Shown here: positions 45,693 through 58,092 of the stretch, piece by piece | Layout of the letters: the number at the start of each line of letters is the position of its first letter | Position numbering within the stretch: position 1 is the first letter of the stretch | Origin: Corylus avellana | Lineage: Eukaryota; Streptophyta; Magnoliopsida; Fagales; Betulaceae | DNA: 64,000 bases | Reading direction: 5' to 3' | Assembly: GCF_901000735.1 (NCBI RefSeq) | Contig: NC_081542.1 | Coordinates: 23,823,093-23,887,092, forward strand | Notes under the pieces: generated by a model | Seen by the model: the letters and a program-made list of their open reading frames with translations, nothing else | Told to the model about the DNA's origin: nothing | Database searches by the model: none | Made by a program: the position numbers and the translations under genes

Positions 45693-48600
45693 CGCCCCCT
45701 CAAGCTTAGCGGTATAGGAAGAACGTTAAGCTTGGTACGAAGAGAGCCAAACCGGGAGGATGAGAGAGGCTTGGTGAAGATGTCCGCAAGTTGATCTTTG
45801 CTAGAGATGAATTTAATGGAGAGTCGATTCTTTGCAACTAGGTCACGGACAAAATGGAAATCAATTTCCACATGTTTTGTCCGTGCATGAAACACAGGAT
45901 TTACGGAAAGATATGTAGCCCCAATATTGTCACACCATAAGGTTGGAGGTTGAGAAAACTTTAGGCCAATTTCGGAGCACAAAGACATTAGCCATGAAAT
46001 TTCCACAGCAGTGTTTGCTAATGCTTTATACTCGGCCTCGGTGCTTGATCTAGCAACTGTGTTTTGTTTGCGACAACTCCAAGAAATTAAATTGTTGCCA
46101 ATGAAAATGCAATAACCACCTGTGGATCGTCGGTCATCTTGTCTACCTGCCCAATCGGCATCAGTGAATGCTTGAATGCTAGATGTGGATGATTTCTGGA
46201 ACATAAGGCCATGCTGGATTGTGTGCTTTAAATATCGTAAGAGCCGTTTTACAGATTGCCAATGTGTAGCTGTAGGTTTGTGCATGAATTGCGCAAGTTT
46301 GTTGACACAAAACGAGATGTCTGGACGTGTGATGCAGAGATATTGTAGAGCTCCAACTGTACTTCTATAAAGAGTTGGGTTAGAAAATAATTCACCTTCA
46401 AATGCCGAAAGATGAGTAGATGTAGCCATTGGGAAGGTGACCGGTTTAGCCTCAACCATTTTTGTGCGTTTGAGGATGTCCATTATGTATCGTTGTTGTG
46501 ATAAAATGACCCCATGAGCACACGGCAGTACTTCAATGCCTAAGAAAAAATTTAATGGACCCAAATCCTTGACAGCAAAGTCACTGTGTAGTGCTGTGAG
46601 CAAGGATTGAATTGCACTAGAACTGGAGCAAGTGATTAGTATATTATCCACATAAATTAAGACTAGCATAATATATTCAGAAGTTTGATGAATGAAGAGA
46701 GAAGTATCAGATTGGGAGCTATGAAAACCCAATGTAAGCAACTTGGAACTTAATCTTGAAAACCATGCCCGAGGGGCATGTTTAAGGCCATAGAGTGCCT
46801 TTTTTAGTTTGCAAATGTGTGTAGGATGTTGCGGGTGAGCAAAACCCGGAGGCTGGGTCATGTAGACTACTTCGGATATGGTGCCATGGAGGAAGGCATT
46901 TTGAATATCAATCTGATGAATATGCCATCCATGTGAAATAGCTAGAGATAGTGCAAGTCGTACCATTGTAAGTTTAACCACAAGGCTGTATTCTCACCAT
47001 AGTCGATGCCGGATTGTTGATGGAATCCTTTTGCAACTAAGCGAGCTTTGTAGCGGTCAATAGAGCCATCCGCTTTCCTCCTCAACCGAAATACCCATTT
47101 GCAGCCAATAACATTGGAAGATGCGGAATGGGAAACTAAAGTCCAAGTTTGATTTTTTAACAATGCATCAAATTCAATGTTCATAGCTTGCCTCCAATTT
47201 TGATCTTTCATGGCTGATGTGTAGCATGTGGGTTCTATGGTTTGGGGAGTAGATTCGGCAATAAGGGCTTTTGGTAAAGGGTATCGGATGGTGCCATCAT
47301 GAAACTGTTTGGGTTTGGTTATATTGTTCTTTGAACGTGTGATCATGTGGTGAGGTGTAGGAGATGAGGTGGGGGATGCTGCATCAGATGTATGTATAGA
47401 AGATAATAAAGGAGAATTTGAAAATGAGTTTGCCGTATTACTTGGTGGAGTTACGGGTTGGGACGAAGATTCGGTTGATGTGGGCAGAATGCAGGGTGTC
47501 TCATTGTCTCTTGAGGAGCAAGAAAACTTGAAGGGGAAAACGGCAATTGCTTGGCTTTGGAGCTGAGACAAGTCGAACATAGGACTAAGTCCTTATTGGA
47601 AGAAACTGGAAGCTGGAAAAATGAGAGCACTCTACGAACCACCTTGAAGGCAGGGTGACCAAGCCGTGAGTGCCATTGAGGAAAAGAAACACGTTCACCA
47701 ACCAAAGCAAAAGGAGGCGATTTATTTGCTGAAAGGGGAAATTGGTAGAGTCAATGACTATTCGGGCCTCGAAGTAGCACCTTCTTCGAACGTCGATCCT
47801 TCAAAAGAAAATAAGAGGGATGGAATTCAAAAAGGATGTTAGTGTCTTTGGTGAAACGGTGAACATATAAAAGGTTCTTGGCAATTTTTGGAACATGCAG
47901 CACATTGAATAAATCAAAATTAAAGGGAGGGGAAGAGAGACGGGTTTGTCCAATGTGTTCAATGGATAACCCTGTACCATTTCCAATCTTGATCTGTTCA
48001 GATCCAGTGAACTCCTCAGCCTTGATGTTGAGGTTTTGCAGATCTGATGTTAAGTGGTGGGTTGCTCCAGAATCCGGATACCATGTAAGACTGGTGTTTT
48101 GAGACGGATCAGAGTAGTATGCATGGGGCTGTGCAACAAACTCACGGGGAAAAGCTTCATTGAACCGGTTATAGCAATCAAAGGCGATGTGGCCAGGGCG
48201 GTTGCATACCTGGCAGATTGGACGTGAAGATGATGTATAGTTTTGATGAGGACCACGACTGGAGTTTGCATAAGAACCATGCCCCCTGCCCTGTTTTGTT
48301 TTGGAGAAGCTAGAATGAAACCCACGCCCAGATGGGTGATTGGCAGAAGAGGGGTTTCGCCCACCTCTGTGGCCACGGTGGAAGGATCCACGAGATGCAT
48401 AGTTGGCGCCTACGATAGAGAGATCCAGGGCAGAATTGTGCTGCTATAACCTTGATTCATGGGAGAGCAAGTGGCCATATAATTCTTCGACGGAGAAAGG
48501 TTCCACGCGGGTAGTGGCTGAGGTGACGAATGTGTCAAATTCTGGACCCAATCCGGCAAGGAGAAAAGATGCACTCTCAAAGGCGTTGAGAGGCTGATCC

Positions 48601-49088
48601 ACGGCAGCAAGTGAATCTGTGAGGGTTTTAAATTTCTGGTAGTAGTCTGCAATTGTGGAATTACCCTTTTTGAGCGTGGCCAGTTGGTAATGCACCTGCA
48701 TGGTGCGTGCACGGGAACGAGACGTGAAAAGGGTCTCCAAGGTTTTCCAGGCAAATCTGGATGTTTGGCATCGTGCAACATGAGAAATCATGTTTTCGGA
48801 TAGGGCTGTGGTGATGGCGCCTAGGATAATCTGATCTTGCATATTCCAATACAAGTATGCTGGATTTAATGAGGTAGTAGTGACACCATCTGCATCAGTG
48901 ACATCAATGTTGGGTTCTGGTTTAGGAATAGTGCCATCCACATATCCAAACAGATTTCCACTGCGGAGATGTGGAACAATCTGAGGAAGCCAGAGAGAAT
49001 AATTTTCACTGGTAAGCTTGATGGGGTTGAAGTTGGAAAAGGTAACAAGCGCAGGAGTTTGGGGTTGGTTGGGAACAATAGCAGCCAT
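45620..49088 (-). pseudogene. Copia gag-pol pseudogene, copy 2
   Basis: Same domain order and same disabling changes as 25412-28880: stop after gag, stop before GAG-pre-integrase, missing integrase core, frameshift in RT near 46995, and YVDN in the RT active site. The difference is that the zinc knuckle is complete here (CNRPGH followed by Cys), so the Trp in copy 1 is a later single-base change. Confidence 0.9.
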
Positions 49089-49142
49089 GAGGAAAATAAT
49101 TTGGATTGGAAAGGGGCGTAAGTCAGATTAGCTTTGATACCA

Positions 49143-49395
49143 TATAATAGAATGAAATTGACTTTGCTACCTTACCATAACACAGGTTAAGGTGTTGTAT
49201 TTATAAGAAGATGATTACAAGAGTTTGAGTTTGATAGAAACTCAACTTCATGAGATATATCAAAATACAGAGTGATTATCTTATCTATATATGAAAGTTT
49301 AAAATTACAAGATCACAAGATAACTACTATACTTATCAGGTTGTTTATCTTCATCATCACTTGATATGTGAGCAGGTTTGAATTGGTCTCTAACA
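49143..49395 (-). mobile_element. 5' LTR of Copia copy 2
   Basis: 253 bp; inside it TGGTATCAAAGC (primer binding site) follows at once. This LTR is reduced to its last 30 or so bases in copy 1. Confidence 0.9.
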
Positions 49396-49400
49396 GTACA

Positions 49401-50373
49401 CAACTACCTAATCTCCAAATAAATAAAGTGAAAGTTTTGGACACTCAATTTAATGAGCCAACACAAAACCTAACCCAATGAATATTCGTTAGCATCGACC
49501 ATGTCTTAGCCTAATAAATGGGAGAAAGAGATACACAATTTTTTTCTTTTTTTGAAAAAATTTCAGTCTCATTGAAGAAGGATCATGAGCATAACGCTCT
49601 TATATCACAGAGCAAAAAGCTTTGAAAAATCATAACCGAAGCTACGAGGTTACAAATCATAGATGCTTACATAAAAATCAAACATTCAAAACCTATGTAT
49701 GACATCAATATCCGCTAACCTATAACTACTTTTCAGTTGTAACATCATATCTGTTCTAAACAGACTCAACTCAATGCATAGGTAGATCATCTTTCTCGCT
49801 CTGAAAACAGATCACATCCACAATCCAAACAGATCACAATCCTTATTCAAACTGAAAAATGCTATGCCGACTTCAAAACTTGTTTATTACAATTTATGCG
49901 GAATTAATACTATGAAGTAATAAACAATTCAATCACCCAAAATATATAAAGCAATAAAGAGGCAGACACGTATATTTTGGTTACGAAGAGAAAACCTTTT
50001 AGAAACCGATCTAAAAGTAAAACCTCTCCGGGGCAGCCAAATCCAGAAAATCACTATCAAAAGATTATCCAGAGATTACAGACACTATGAACACTTACAA
50101 CCCTTTGCAAGACCTTGGCTCTGTAAGATCGACAAGTCTACAACTTGTCTCCTTGCTCACAATCTTCTTCAATGTGATTCTCCTTTACCGGACCCTTTCG
50201 ATAGACTTCTCAACTATAGATTTATCAAAAGAATTACTAAAACTCTAAGAGATTCAATTTAACGCTCACCACATATGATCTTTCTTAGCACAACCTTCGA
50301 AGAACTCTCAGGGGCGAAAATTTGTGACTCTCTCTTCTATAATGATGTATATATATCAGTACATCAAACTCTA
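49401..50373. other. Intergenic transposon-like DNA, no gene
   Basis: At 49540-49700 a T-rich tract and TTTCAGTCTCATTGAAGAAG resemble a retroelement tail. Positions 49900-50370 look like LTR or leader sequence. No domain was found. Confidence 0.4.
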
Positions 50374-50770
50374 GACCTGTGCCTACTAAAAACACGTTTT
50401 TGGGCATAATAGGTATGGGGTGTCCGGACAGGTTAATGGGCTGTCCGGACAGGGCCTTGCGAAGCAAAAATAGAGTTTCTGGAAAGCCTATCCGGACAGC
50501 CTAGCACCGTGTCTGGACATGGCCTGTAGTGGGGAAAAACAGCATTCTGGAAATGATGTCCAATCTTGATCAACAGCTCCGATTGATGGACGTTTGTGGT
50601 CCGATTGAGCTAAAATTTTGCAGAGACGTTCATGACACATGAATCTACATTATGAACGGTGAAGATTGGATTCTAAGCATTCTATATTAGTGTTTGAGCC
50701 TATAAACAGTAACTTCTGCATTTTGGAACTGAATTAAACCAATATAAGAACTAACACAAACAAAAATACA
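50374..50770. repeat. Dispersed repeat, also in intron 1 of gene C
   Basis: Starts GCCTACTAAAAACACGTTTT and contains repeated GTCCGGACA(G) words. About 85-90 percent like 53963-54356 by eye. Probably an LTR fragment. Confidence 0.75.
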
Positions 50771-51152
50771 GACAACAAAAACAGAGAAAACCCAGCCCCA
50801 ACAATCATAAAAGCACAGATCTGCTCCTGAGAAGACTAGATCTACTCCTCATCGACCCAAAACGGTCGGAAAACTACATCATTTTCCTCGTAGATCACTC
50901 ATGAGAGTAGATTTAAAGAGAAAACTATTATTCAAAACAAACAAAACAAGCAACACAGCCAGCAAATCAGCAGCGACCGGAGTGGAGGAGATGATGAGTA
51001 CTGGCCAGTGTTGGCACGTGGTGGAGCGGATGGAGGAGAAGAGAGGCGTAGCACCTTAGAGGGCGGGTGGTAGTGGCTGGAGTTGCTGATTTCTGGCCAA
51101 AAAACACCTACAAAAACAAAGAAAACCAAGAAAAAATGAGTAGAAGGGGAGG
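50771..51152. other. Intergenic flank of the hAT element, no gene
   Basis: The minus-strand ORF at 50932-51129 is Ser/Pro-rich with no domain. Confidence 0.4.
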
Positions 51153-51160
51153 GAGATTAG

Positions 51161-51312
51161 TAGGACTGGCAATTTTGACACGACCCAACAACCTGACGCG
51201 AACACGACACGAAATAAGCCGGTTTGGGTTTACATTAAATGGGTTTGGGTCATAAATGGGTCGACCCGTTTATGAGTGTCTGGCGGGTCGTGTCACGGGT
51301 GACCCGCTAGAC

Positions 51313-51349
<37 letters not shown>

Positions 51350-52202
51350 TTTTACTTTTATCCTAAAAGAAAAAGTGAAAAACGCATACACAGCCTCGCT
51401 TCCTCCAGATCCATAAATCAGAATCTTCCAGACCCTCTCGACTTCACTCCTCAGTCCTCACACAGCCACGGCCCACGCCCACGCCACGCCACCGCCGCTC
51501 CTCCACTGCTGCTCTCTCTCTTCGGCTGATGTCGCATCCCGTATGGTTGTTGTTCACTTGTTTCAGTTTGCACAGTATGTTGTATTTTTGGGCTGAGCAA
51601 TTAGTTTAGGCAGAAATGCATTGATCCTTTCTTTATGTGCGTGTGTGTGGGTTTGTCAGTTTGTGATTGCATTGGATTACTATGGTTTCATGTGTTACTG
51701 TTATGCACTCCTGTACAATGGTTTGATTTTCTCCTTGAATGGAATTTTATATGAAACAGAGTGCTGCTTCTCTGTATTTGAACAAACCAAATATTTGGAA
51801 TTTTAGAAGTTTCATTAATGAAAATGAAGTACAAGAGAGAAAGAGAGAGAATCATCAAAAAAAGCTTCTCTGTATTTGAACAAACCAAATATTTGGAATT
51901 TTAGAAGTTTCATTAATGAAAATGAAGTACAAGAGAGAAAGAGAGAGAATCATCAAAAAATTTTTTTAAAAATTTAGTTAAACGGGTCATGTCGGGTCGG
52001 GTCAACCCGGCACGACCCATTATTTTAAACGGGTCTCATGGGTCGTGTCGGGTGACCTGTGAAAATACCCGTGTCGTGTCGTGTCGTGTCGGAGGGTTCG
52101 ACCCGTTTATTAAACGGATCGTATTTGAGTATTGCTTAAACGAGTCGCGGGTACTCGCGAGTCGTAAACGGGTCAACCTACGAACCCGTTTTGCCGGCCC
52201 TA
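51161..52202. mobile_element. Non-autonomous hAT element with 8-bp target duplication
   Basis: 1042 bp. Ends TAGGACTGGCAA and, in reverse, TAGGGCCGGCAA (10 of 12 match). The perfect 8-bp duplication GAGATTAG is at 51153-51160 and 52203-52210. Subterminal regions repeat GGGTCGTGTC/ACGACCCG words in both orientations, typical of hAT transposase binding clusters. Inside are a (GT)n run (51317-51345), a C-rich leader-like segment (about 51390-51540) and a duplicated segment. No transposase. Confidence 0.92.
51765..51958 (+). repeat. Tandem duplication of about 96 bp inside the hAT element
   Basis: Two near-identical blocks starting CTTCTCTGTATTTGAACAAA and ending GAGAGAATCATCAAAAAA. Confidence 0.88.
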
Positions 52203-52210
52203 GAGATTAG

Positions 52211-52673
52211 GAAGGGGGAGAGGAGGAGGGAGCTTGGACGCCTAGCCTGTCTTTTATCTCTCTCTGTTTATTTTTTAGATACCCAAATTTGATATTGCTC
52301 AAAATCCAAATATTCCTCATACATGCCAAGGACACATAAATATTTTCAAAACCCACCAATGCACGGGTTAGACTTACACGTATATATATAAAAGCTATTC
52401 TCTATATATTGTAGCACACGACACAGATAACGACAAGCCAGCTACCAAATTTCATTCTCCATCTCATTTTTTCATCCATTTTTTTTATTATGATCGGGTA
52501 AATTTATTATTGTATTTGTTTAGATAAATACAAATTTCATGATCACTAAAAAGTGAAAAATACATAATAAAATAATAATACAATCACACAAGACACTAAG
52601 ATTTAAGTGGACACTAAGATTTAAGTGATTCGGCTTAACAAGCCTATATCCATTAACAGAAACAATTTAAAAG
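52211..52673. other. Intergenic DNA, no gene
   Basis: Contains a short tandem GACACTAAGATTTAAGTG pair (about 52590-52625) that is part of a dispersed repeat also seen at 62975-63000. Confidence 0.5.
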
Positions 52674-53223
52674 AAATTTACTAACAAAAAGTGAAGTACA
52701 AAGAGTAGTACGAATAACATCACTAAAACTCAAAAGCCCCAATATAACTCAATCTCACTAAAAAAAAAATTAAATAAAAAATATATATATTTTTAAAAAT
52801 TCTCTAAGCTTTTCAGCCTTTCAAATGCCAAACCGAAGAAAAATTGTGTATCTTTCTTCTCTACGCAGCACAAGCCTCTCTCTCGGGGCAACTTCAGCTT
52901 TTTTTTTTTTCACTTTTTCAACTAAAGTTGCTGCATTCTTTTTTTTTTTTTTGAAAGGAAAGTTGCTGCATTCTCTTATCCTTATCTCTTCTCTTATTGA
53001 CCGCATGGCTTCAACAATAAAGGTCAAAGGTTCTGGAAGAAGCTTAATAAATGAGAGACGTATACGCAAGTGAGAAATAAAATGAAAACATAAAAGGTTG
53101 GGGTCGACGGTAAGACTTGTAAAAAGAAGTTACCTAATCTGACTGAATTTATGTTAAATTTGTAAAAAATATAATTAATAAATGGTTCAGAAAATAATGT
53201 ATAACATACTTCTTTTACCTCTT

Positions 53224-53231
53224 TATAAATA
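53224..53231 (+). promoter_or_regulatory. Gene C TATA box
   Basis: TATAAATA, 45 bp before the ATG at 53276; conserved as TATAAATT in gene D. Confidence 0.7.
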
Positions 53232-53275
53232 GATAGAATTTAAGCATTTCTCTTGGAGGCATAGAACCAGAACAA

Positions 53276-56200
53276 ATGTCGATAGCGAGCTCTCTCCCCG
53301 TTCCTTGTGTTCAGGAGCTGGCGAAGGAGACCACCGCGACAGTGCCGCCGCGGTATCTTCGTTCCGATCAGGACCCTCCCAACATATCCGACACCACTTG
53401 TTTACCCCTAGTCCCTGTAATCGACATGCAGAAGCTATTCTCCCCTGAATTTATGGACTCTGAGTTGGAGAAGTTGCACCATGCAAGCAAAGAATGGGGT
53501 TTCTTCCAGGTCATCTCTCTCTCTCTCTCTCGACATGAATTTCTCTAGTTAATTGGTAGATGACTTTAATTGTACTAAAAATTATAGTATACCCAATTAA
53601 GCACTCTTTTTCTAAACTTTATGGGTTCAAAACAAGAATATTGCCATTTTTTAAATAAATTATTTCATATTAAAATCATTAAAAGAATTGTTTTTTTTTT
53701 TGTTTTGTTTTTTTATGAATATGAAAAAATTATTAAATAACGAAATACCACATTAGAGATTCGAACATATGAAAACATAAGTATGGGATTTTTGTCTTTG
53801 AGTCATGGGAAGTTGAAGACAGGCGTGCAATTGAGGAGAAGGGGATAAGGTTCACGTGGCATATGAATATTGGCTGCATAGATTGCTGGTGATGCAGTGA
53901 TGACACCTGGACGGGTTGTTATAAATCCATCGGAGGGATGCTTCAATGCATTATAAATCCTTGACCTGGGCCTACTAAAAACACGTTTTTTTGGCATAAT
54001 AGGTACGGTGTGTCTGGACAGGTTAATGGGCTGTTCAGACAGGGCCTTGCGGAGTAAAAATAGAGTTTCTGGAAAGCCTGTCCAGACAGCCTATCACCGT
54101 GTCCGGACATGGCCGGCAGTGGGGAAAAACAGCATTCTAGAAATGCTGTCTAGTCTTGATTAACAACTCCGATCGATGGGTATTTGTGGTCCGATTGAGT
54201 TGAACTTTTGCAGGGACGTTCATAACACATGAATCTACATTATGAATGGTGGAGATTGGATTCTAGGCATTTTATATCAGTGTTTGAGCTCGTGAATAGT
54301 AGCATCTGGATTTTGGAACTGAATTAAGCCAACACGAGAACTAACATAAATAAATGTTATATATATATATATATGCGGTTAGTGTTAACCCTTTTTTTAA
54401 ACCCTAAAACCGCTAATCTAGTCTAACCGTACTCGCTGCCTTAAAAAATGGTTAGCGGTTAGTACGGTTAGCTATTAGGAACCCTACCCGCACTTTGGAA
54501 TATGTCAAATCAGCAGTGGATAACCACCTTCTTGGTTGGCTGCAATAAGGTCAAATCCCATTAATGAATGGATAAGTTTTGTTTAAATTATAAGAGATGG
54601 CCTCATATGAAACTATTAATTGGTGTAATTCCTTTCGAGTAAAAGTTGGAAATTAATGTTTTGCAGTTAATAAATCATGGGGTGAGCACTTCATTGTTGG
54701 AGAAGGTGAAATTAGACATTTCAGAATTTTTCAAGCTGTCGATGGAAGAGAAGAAAAAGTATTGGCAACAACCAGGAGACATTGAGGGGTTTGGGCAGGT
54801 CTTTGTTGTGTCCGATGAGCAAAAGCTTGACTGGGGAGACATGTTTACCCTGACCACACTTCCAACCAATTTGAGGAAGCCCCACTTGTTCCCCAAGCTC
54901 CCTCTCCCATTCAGGTCCCATCTCTCCCTTTCTTTAGTTAAAATGTTGATTAAATAATTAAGCTTAAGAGAAACTTCACAAAAAATCCCTGTACTACAAT
55001 TCATTCATGAGAAAACTCTCTTAAATTTTCAAAATTTACAATTTCACCACTTAAACTTTCATTTTGATGTAATTTACCCTATCCGCCAATTTTTGCCATT
55101 GAGCCCTAACGAAAATTCTTATAAAGACTAAATTACCCTTCGATTTTTGTTCTTTCTTTAATAAAAAAAAAAAATGAAAGAAAAAAAAAAAGGGGTGACA
55201 AGGTGGTGACCCAACCGTGGGTCACCTTGTGATTACTTTTTTTTATAATAACTTTAATTTTTTTAAAAAAAAAAATTTAATTTGAAAATAAAGGTAAATT
55301 TGAAATTTTATAAAAAAATCAGGGGGTATAATGGTTATTTTATCAGTTTTAACATTTAAAAATTGAAGGAGTGGATATATTACATCAAATTGAAAGTTCG
55401 TGGGATGAAATTGATAGTTTTTTAAATTTGGGAGATTTTTCTTAAAACGCGCTGTATTTTGAAGTGTCTAAAGTGAAGTTTCCTTTTAAATTTATCTCTT
55501 CCTATCGACTTAAACTTTTGGAATAACTGATAATGTAACATGGTATCAGAGTCAATGGTTTTAGGATCGAACTTAAATGATTAAATTTATCTCTTCCTAT
55601 TATCTTAAACTTTTGAAATAATTAGTGATTTAATATTGCCATGATCAAATCACTTGTGGCACATCTGTAGTGATGGAGACCAATTTTTAATGATTGAACC
55701 ATCTCAAATGATCTGATCATGCAGAGATAACTTAGAAGCCTACTCAGCAGAGCTTCAAAAACTTGCCATGGAAATCCTTAAACTTATGGCAAAAGCCCTT
55801 GGAATGGAATATAATTACATGAAGAACCTGTTTGAAGATGGGCGCCAGGGAATTAGGATGAACTACTACCCTCCATGTCCACAGCCAGAGCTTGTGATTG
55901 GCCTCAACCCCCACTCCGACGCTACCGGCCTAACAATTCTCCTCCAACTCAATGAAATTGAAGGCCTCCAGATAAGAAAAGATGGGATGTGGATTCCTGT
56001 AATACCCCTCCCCAATGCTTTTGTTGTCAACATTGGAGACATTTTAGAGGTAAATTAATCAAATCCCTTTGTTATGTGCTTGAGTAAACAAGACTTGTCA
56101 TATTATATGTTTTTCGTGCATGTTTTGGCAGATTGTGAGTAATGGAATATACCGTAGCATCGAGCATCGTGCGACGGTTAACTCGGTAAAGGAGCGACTA

Positions 56201-56398
56201 TCTGCGGCTACATTTTACAGTCCGGGATGGGAACGTGATATGGGTCCGGCACCAAGCCTTATTACTCCAGAATCACCAGCATTGTTCAAAAGAATAGGAG
56301 TTGCAGATTACTACAGGGGATATTTCTCTCGTGAACTCAATGGGAAGTCGTATCTTGATGTCGTGAGGATCCAAAATGAGGAAGAGAAACGCTCTTAA
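53276..56398 (+). CDS. SRG1-like Fe(II)/2-oxoglutarate oxygenase, gene C, 4 exons
   Basis: Exons 53276-53509, 54667-54914, 55725-56049 and 56132-56398 (GT-AG; phases 0, 2, 0) give 357 residues. Iron ligands are H224, D226 (PHSD) and H281 (SIEHRATVN); R291 and S293 (RLS) contact 2-oxoglutarate. NYYPPCPQP is at 207-215. The start is the first ATG after the TATA box ([11 protein letters not shown]). It differs from gene D at few residues (RSDQD for RPDQD, QGIRM for QAIRM, SAATFYS for SVATFYS). Intron 1 has a 0.4-kb dispersed repeat that gene D lacks. Intron 2 has a MULE-type MITE. The substrate is unknown. Clustering with D and B suggests tandem expansion of a specialised-metabolism enzyme. Confidence 0.94.
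53963..54356. mobile_element. Dispersed repeat inserted in intron 1 of gene C
   Basis: Related to 50374-50770. Absent from the corresponding place in gene D intron 1, so it arrived after the C/D duplication or was replaced there. Confidence 0.7.
54966..55492. mobile_element. MULE-type MITE in intron 2 of gene C
   Basis: Ends AGAAACTTCAC and GTGAAGTTTCC in inverted orientation. Inside it shares the ACCCAACCGTGGGTCACCTT block with the gene B element. A possible degenerate 9-bp duplication is TTAAGCTTA / TTAAATTTA. Boundaries are approximate. Confidence 0.7.
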
Positions 56399-57306
56399 GA
56401 CTATCCTTCACTTTGAAAAACTCGATGAATATGGTTATCTATAAGGAAATAATGTCATGAAAGCTATTGTGTAATATATGAGTGCTAGCTAGTAGCGGAT
56501 CCTTTGCTCATTATTCTGGTTTGATTATATGCAAGCCAGCTGATTTAAATAAACACATATTCATGATAAAATTTTTCAATTTTGCCAAAGCCGAAGGCAC
56601 TTGTGATTCCTTCAACAGCAAAAAATCGACCAACAGAATTTAGACCCTAAACTTTAGGTCTGAACATTCAGGTTCGAGGTCGAACGTTTGGTCAGACTGT
56701 GGCGAACATTCGGTCAGAATGCCAGGATGCATGCAAGGTTCCTATTTCTGAACCCAACATATATATAGCGAATTTCATACTAGGCATCTAACAGGTTAAT
56801 AAAAATATAATAAACCACAACAACATAATAATCTCATAAAATAAGAGTTGGTTTAGGACATTTGAAAAACTTTTTTACTTTTTAAGGAAAATAATTGTAC
56901 AAACCCATCATGGTCATGAGACCAAAATTCACTAACTAAGAGTGGAGTACAAAGAGTAGCACGAATAAAACCACTCAAATCCAAAAGCCCCAATACACTC
57001 CAATCTCACTCAAAAGAGAATTAAATACAAAAAAGAAAATATTCTCTAAAATTCTCTAAGCTTTTCAGCATTCCAAATGTAAGATCAAACTGAAGAAAAA
57101 TCGTGTACTTCTCTCTGCAGCACAAGCCTCTCTCTCTCAGCAACTTCAGCTCTCTTTTTTTTCTTTTCTCACTTTCTCAACTAAAGTTGCTGCATTCTCT
57201 TAATGACCGAATGACTTCAACAATAAAGGCATTTTGTCAAAGCTTCTGGAAGAAGCTTAATGAATGAGAGACATATAGGCAAGTGAGAAATAAATGAAAA
57301 CATAAA
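56399..57306. other. 3' flank of gene C and upstream flank of gene D
   Basis: Positions 56399-56930 match 61037-61569. Positions 56931-57300 match the start of unit 1. No other gene. Confidence 0.6.
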
Positions 57307-57901
57307 GGGAAATGCTACAATGCAATCAATTCCCCACAATTTTCCTATATAAGCTGAGGTGGCAAGCCCACTTACAATATTTTATTATTTTTTTTAAATA
57401 AATTAAAATCAAAATAAAAATAAAAAAAAGCTAATCAAAAAACTTTAAAAAATAGAAGGGGTGGAGGTGGCCCAGTATAGCATAGGGGGTGGCTTCGGCC
57501 ATCCCATGGCCCTTGGCGGTGGTTCGACCACCCCCCAAGGGCCAAAAAAAATTTAAAGTATTTTTTTAAAAAATAGGTTTGGCCCTTGGGCCAAGGGGGT
57601 GGCAGAAGCCACCCCCACCCCCAAGGGCCAAACCCACTTTTTTAATAAATAATTTTAAAATTTTTTTGGCTCTTGGGGGTGGCCGAAGCCACCCCTATGC
57701 TATACTGGGGTGGCCGGCCACCCCCTATGGAGTGCCGGTCACACCTTCTATTTTTTAAAGTTTTTTTTTTATTAATTTTTTAAAATTTTAATTTTTTAAT
57801 TTTAATTTATTTGAAAAAAATAATAAAATATTGTAAGTAGCTTGCCACTTTAGAATTTGATGGGAAAATTATGGGAAAATGATTGCATCGTAGCATTTCC
57901 C
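57307..57901. mobile_element. Foldback MITE upstream of gene D
   Basis: 595 bp. The left end GGGAAATGCTACAATGCAAT is answered by the right end GATTGCATCGTAGCATTTCC. The inside is largely self-complementary (GGTGGCTTCGGCCA, GTGGCCGAAGCCACCCC, TATGCTATACTGG) and would fold into a long hairpin. Flanks AAACATAAA (57298-57306) and AATCATAAA (57902-57910) fit a 9-bp duplication with one change. Gene C has the empty site (AAAACATAAAAGGTTGGGG at about 53086). No ORF. Confidence 0.88.
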
Positions 57902-58092
57902 AATCATAAAACGTTGGGGTCCACGGTGAAAAAGAAGTTGCCTAATCTGTCAGAATTTGTGCAGGACACACAGTAGTCTAAACCCATTAAATTTGCAAAA
58001 AAGATATAGTTAATAGGTGGTTCGAGAGCCATTAAATTTGCAAAAAAATATAGTTAATAGGTGGTTCGGGAATAATGCGCAATGTACCTCTT

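Larger units (their letters stand above)
41255..49174 (-). repeat. 7.9-kb inverted copy of 25326-33245
   Basis: Every feature maps by the rule x + y = 74500 without a net indel. Gene B is identical at the protein level. The Copia part has a handful of base differences (a Leu/Phe in gag, a Leu/Phe in the linker, Trp/Cys in the zinc knuckle). It starts at the gap and ends within the Copia 5' LTR, which is complete here and truncated in copy 1. Confidence 0.95.
45439..49395 (-). mobile_element. Ty1/copia element, copy 2, both LTRs and target duplication present
   Basis: 3957 bp on the minus strand. 5' LTR 49143-49395, 3' LTR 45439-45692. Flanked by TGTAC on the minus strand (plus-strand GTACA at 45434-45438 and 49396-49400), so it is a bona fide insertion. 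The LTRs differ by about four substitutions and one indel in 253 bp, so the insertion is not very recent. It is internally deleted (no integrase core), hence non-autonomous. Confidence 0.93.
52674..56930 (+). repeat. Tandem duplication unit 1 (gene C)
   Basis: Head-to-tail with unit 2 at 56931-61569. The junction reads AATTCACTAAC, matching the unit 1 start AATTTACTAAC. Both units begin with a shared GAAGTACAAAGAGTAG-type repeat, contain a complete oxygenase gene and end with the same 3' flank (ACCAAAATTCA). Confidence 0.88.
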
